Source: Vermamoeba vermiformis
Taxonomy: Eukaryota; Tubulinea; Echinamoebida
Length of the DNA: 64,000 nt
Assembly (NCBI GenBank): GCA_045837725.1
Contig: JBEWZL010000138.1
Coordinates: 1 to 64,000 of the forward strand
Direction: 5' to 3'
Shown here: positions 60,630 to 64,000 of the stretch, piece by piece
Numbering within the stretch: the first letter of the stretch is position 1
Layout of the letters: the number at the start of each line of letters is the position of its first letter
Notes under the pieces: generated by a model
What the model was told of the DNA's origin: nothing
Seen by the model: only the letters and a program-made list of their open reading frames with translations
The model's database searches: none
Made by a program: the position numbers and the translations under genes

Positions 60630-62650
60630 TTACAATAATAGTACAATTGACAATGCGCTAAACAACAGAACACCAGTCTCAACGAGTTTAAAATTTGTTG
60701 CAGATCCGGAACTCGTTCCTTGATCCGATGATGGTGTCGTAGCAACTGGGCTATCCGTAGTACTAGACACAAACGATGGTGTATCAGCTACTGGCACATC
60801 GTCCATTGGTGCACCAACACCTAAAGGCACATCCACTGGCGGATCCACAGGACTGGAGACCGGTGTGTCGGCAACAGGTGACGCTGTTGGTGCTGAAGTT
60901 GGTGTGTAGACAGGGGAGGCTACGGGAGCAGCAGGTGGCGCAGTGGGTGTGGAGACTGGAGCAGCTACTGGGGCCACTGGAGGGGTCACTGGCGCCGCTA
61001 TCGGAGTCAGATCCGTCACACTGAAGACTCCTCCAAAACTGGACAAAATTTCTCCAGTACTATAAATACACAAACATTATTAAATTATAAGTAAGATACT
61101 ATCATAATATCATTTTTCAAATCAATATTTGGGTTTTTTGGTACTTACGCGTAACTCGACGAATCCGCATTTGCAACGATGTACGAAGAACTCACTGAAG
61201 CAGCTGCAAATGTAATCTGGGAATCGGACCACGTGTAAGGACCAGGGACTGCCGTATAAGGCAAGACTTCGTTCTTCAAGACCGACGACCAGCCGTGAGG
61301 GTTGGATCCGAATCCACGACCAGTCAGCTTGACCACGCCATTGGAAAAACTGATGCCAGTGATCACCGGAATAACTGCTGAATTATTCCGTGGGTCATAT
61401 GTTTTGTACCAATCGTGCATCACTCCTATTTTAGGCAATCATTAGGATCCGCTCAATTAACAAATTTTGCTATATAATCACCTTATAATCGAAATTTAAG
61501 AAGGATTATATTAATTTCATATAATAAAAGACTAATGATCAAATTGAGATACGCTTTGCGGAGATCCGATCCAGATCTTGTCGACTTACCTCCCACAGTT
61601 GAAATCACCCAAGCGTGCGGCTGGTTATTAAATAGCAAATAAAATGTTCTAATGCCTCCCTTGGCCAATATCGCGTTCTCAGCGTCTTCATCCGACGGAT
61701 CCACAGCTGAATCGTTGATGCCGTGTACGCGCAACAAAGGAATTCTGAGAAACAATATTAGTCGTAGTTAAATATTAATCATAGTAGAACTGATATTATT
61801 ACTTAGTCTGCGCATAATATTCATCGGTGTACTGAGTTCCATAAGTTTTTTTGCCGCCGGACATTACAACAGCAGATGTGAGTCTGGATTCGACAGCAGC
61901 AAAAGCCTAAATGAAATATAGTATTAATATAAGAATACTATGATATTAGTTCGTACAGTCATTAAGAAAGCTCCGTACGAGTGGCCAAAAGCTGCGAATG
62001 AATCGTAAATAATAACGTTCGATCCGAATTGGGTCTGAAACTGCGTTGAAAACAATATATCGACGGCAGCAGTCGATCGACGTAAATTCTCTGGACTATC
62101 AGCGCAATCATCTAATCAATATTATAAAGTCAGTAAGATCGTTACAAAGATCCTCAGAATTTCTAATCTTTACTGTTTGTAAGGCCGTAGGCAACGCTAG
62201 GGCAACCGACGTAATGAGTAAGAGTAGGACCAAAGCACATATATCCGCGACTATAGAAGTATGGCTTGCAGTACTGGTTCAAATACAGATCGACATCGTA
62301 ATAATTTCCGTGGCCTACAAATAACGGTACGACGGGAGCCGACGCTAAAAATATTATAAGCACTACGTATGTTATATATTTTACGCTTACTTTGCGGGTC
62401 TGAAGCGAATTGAATCCATCCTGTAGTATTCCATCCGTTTTCGTAGTAAGTGTACTTCCAGGTGTACTTCGGAGGCGAAGGCTGTGCCGTGAATGTAATA
62501 GTACCTGGGAGAGTGACGAGGGTATAGGCCGCGATTTCAGTAACGATCCTATTCATCGGATGAAGTTAGATAAAAAAATTTTTGTAGCGGATTTGACCCA
62601 AAAAAAATTACTTACAATGTCGCTAACAAGCAGAATAATATTCCTCGCAT
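60630..62650 (-). CDS. Secreted alpha/beta hydrolase with IPT/TIG domain and anchored C terminus
   Basis: About seven exons, 530 residues. The start (MRGILFCLLATL) continues as a signal peptide across the first intron. The hydrolase region contains VVPLFVGHGNYYDVDLYL and CFGPTLTHYVGC; the nucleophile elbow AFGHSYGAFL (G-x-S-x-G), GINDSAVDPSDED (Asp-loop) and NNQPHAWVIS (His) supply a plausible triad. Then an IPT/TIG immunoglobulin-like domain starts VIPVITGISFSNGVVKLTGR and runs through FGSNPHGWSS. A Pro/Ala/Thr/Val-rich stalk (APVTPPVAPVAAP) and a hydrophobic C terminus (LLFSALSIVLLL) end the protein, as in a GPI-anchored surface enzyme. The substrate (ester or peptide) is unknown. Confidence 0.78.
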
Positions 62651-62858
62651 ATTCTGTTATGTTAGCTGTTAAAGATCAATACGTTAAATTAAAAATAGCG
62701 TAACCAACAAAACAAGGGCAGTCTTTCGGCAGTTGTGGTCCAAAAGATTTTACTCGTGGACCAAAATAAGAATCGCCGAAAAATAATACAGGAATATTGT
62801 ACAATTAATTAAGAAAGTTAACTCCTGCTCTCGTTCACTTCTTTTGGATCAACGTGAA

Positions 62859-64000
62859 ATGGAAAAAATTGGATTTCAGTCTCAAGTTCAATTTCGAGCA
62901 GGAAACATGGAGAGAGATATTCAAAATATTTTAGAACTGCCTAAAGATGCACTTACGCTAATTGCTGGGTACTTAGACTTATTCTCCCTCAACAGATTTG
63001 CTCGCACTTGCAAAATATTCAATAGTATTCTGCATTATGAAGCTTTCTGGGAAATATATTATTATAGCCAACCATGGACTATCTTCGCACCTAAGAAGGA
63101 AAAGGTAAGCGTCACAGAACACCAAATCTAAAAAAATTGTAATTCTATAATCTTCCAAGCTTCTTAAAAAATTCTTTAAGCAATAAATTAATTAATATTA
63201 AGCAATTTAATAATTATCGTTAATGATCATAAATTAAGGCGTCAGAAGGACGTTAAAAAAGAATGACGTGTCAATTTATGCAGATGCGTTATAAAATTAA
63301 AAAGACGCATTTATGGGTAATTAATATATAATAACTAACCAAATTAATCTTTCTTAATTATAGATACCTACGAGAAAGCCAAATACCACATGGAAATCAA
63401 CTTTTATTGACCTCAAAAATCTCGTCTTCGAAAAGTTTTCAGTACCTGTCCGCGGCTTCAAGTAAGTACTATTATATATTTCGTATTAAATATAATATTA
63501 ATTGTGTTGTTTGAATTCTGTGGATTTGCTACGGAACTAACAAAATCTTTTATGCTTTAATTCTAGCTGGGCGATAAATGAAGGAATTTTGCCGCCAAAA
63601 AAAGACATTTGGATTAAATTTTTAATCGCTAATAGAGGCCTGCTATTAGACGACCAAAAAATTGCTGAAATTTTGTTCAGATCTATCAAATCCAAGTACG
63701 TACTAGCCAAAAACATTGGAATATTTAAATAATTATACTAATCTTACCTAATGTATAGAGAAGGGTTCGCTAAAATCTTTTTCGAAGAAGTTAACGTCGA
63801 TCTGCCTTTGGATTGGCTGTTACGCAAGGCTGCACTGATGATTCGTCCTATTCCAAACACTACGCCCGATTTAGCACTCGATGCACTAGCATATGAATAC
63901 ACAAGAAGAGTTATGAAACTTACTGAACCTGAAGAAATTAAAACGTACTGCGACAAGATCCGATCAGCGCTGCTACTTCTACTTACTACCGCTTCGTAAG
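62859..64000 (+). CDS. F-box protein with Sec7-like domain (FBXO8-like), cut by the window end
   Basis: The first in-frame ATG is at 62859; the open frame upstream starts at TTG. The F-box ILELPKDALTLIAGYLDLFS, NRFARTCKIF and AFWEIYYYS is followed by IPTRKPNTTWKSTFIDLKNL. The C-terminal part resembles the Sec7 fold: NRGLLLDDQKIAEILFRS (G-L-L-x-x-x-x-x-x-A-x-x-L-F), VDLPLDWLLRKAALMIRPIP and LALDALAYEYTRRVMK. The usual R-L-P-G-E catalytic segment is degenerate (R-P-I-P-N-T), so Arf exchange activity is doubtful. FBXO8 also combines an F-box with a degenerate Sec7 domain and targets Arf6. A GTAAG donor at 63996-64000 shows that the gene continues. Confidence 0.6.

Overview
The window is nuclear DNA of an intron-rich, gene-dense, moderately AT-rich protist. 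Nearly every gene is cut by several short AT-rich GT-AG introns, mostly about 50 to 150 bp. Donors are usually GTAAG or GTACG. TAA, TAG and TGA are all used as ordinary stops. The repertoire is actin-binding CH-LIM-PH and filamin-repeat proteins, a DH-PH-FYVE RhoGEF, RCC1-BTB, Rab-BTB and several F-box proteins, and many short secreted proteins with hydrophobic C-terminal tails. This suggests a free-living amoeboid eukaryote (Amoebozoa- or Heterolobosea-like). I cannot fix the lineage from sequence alone. I saw no tRNA, rRNA, CRISPR, transposon or viral fossil.

Layout. 0-10.5 kb: a DUF1295/ICMT-like membrane protein, a large S41-family peptidase, a sigma-type GST, an Iwr1/SLC7A6OS-like Pol II transport factor and a PinX1-like G-patch protein. 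11-16.3 kb: a cysteine-rich surface protein and a CH-LIM-coiled coil-PH-PH cytoskeletal protein. 16.6-26 kb: an N-myristoylation-type F-box pseudokinase and a very large membrane-anchored filamin-repeat HECT E3 ligase. 26-38 kb: a damaged fasciclin (FAS1) gene, a type I membrane beta-helix-like protein, an IQ-DH-PH-FYVE RhoGEF, a CAMK-type kinase and a PA-domain seven-helix receptor-like protein. 38-47 kb: an F-box/beta-propeller-like protein, a putative zinc-finger protein, an RCC1-BTB protein and a small secreted protein. 47-64 kb: an APE2-like AP endonuclease with a PIP box, a secretory-pathway JmjC protein, a SMYD4-like SET-MYND protein, a Rab-BTB-BTB fusion, an ARM/TPR protein, an IPT/TIG-containing alpha/beta hydrolase and the start of an F-box-Sec7 protein.

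Themes. Ubiquitin adaptors and ligases (three F-box, one HECT and two BTB proteins) and Rho/Rab/Arf-type signalling parts dominate. The genes are not an operon, and their co-location need not imply a shared pathway.

The strongest unexplained signals are sequence words. A 12-bp palindrome, TGACACGTGTCA, recurs inside introns, and GGATCC is about four-fold over-represented, with many copies inside AT-rich introns. Separately, several well-conserved genes carry single-base frame breaks, and a homopolymer-filled block replaces the 5' part of the FAS1 gene. Both look like residual assembly error and should be settled before any pseudogene call.
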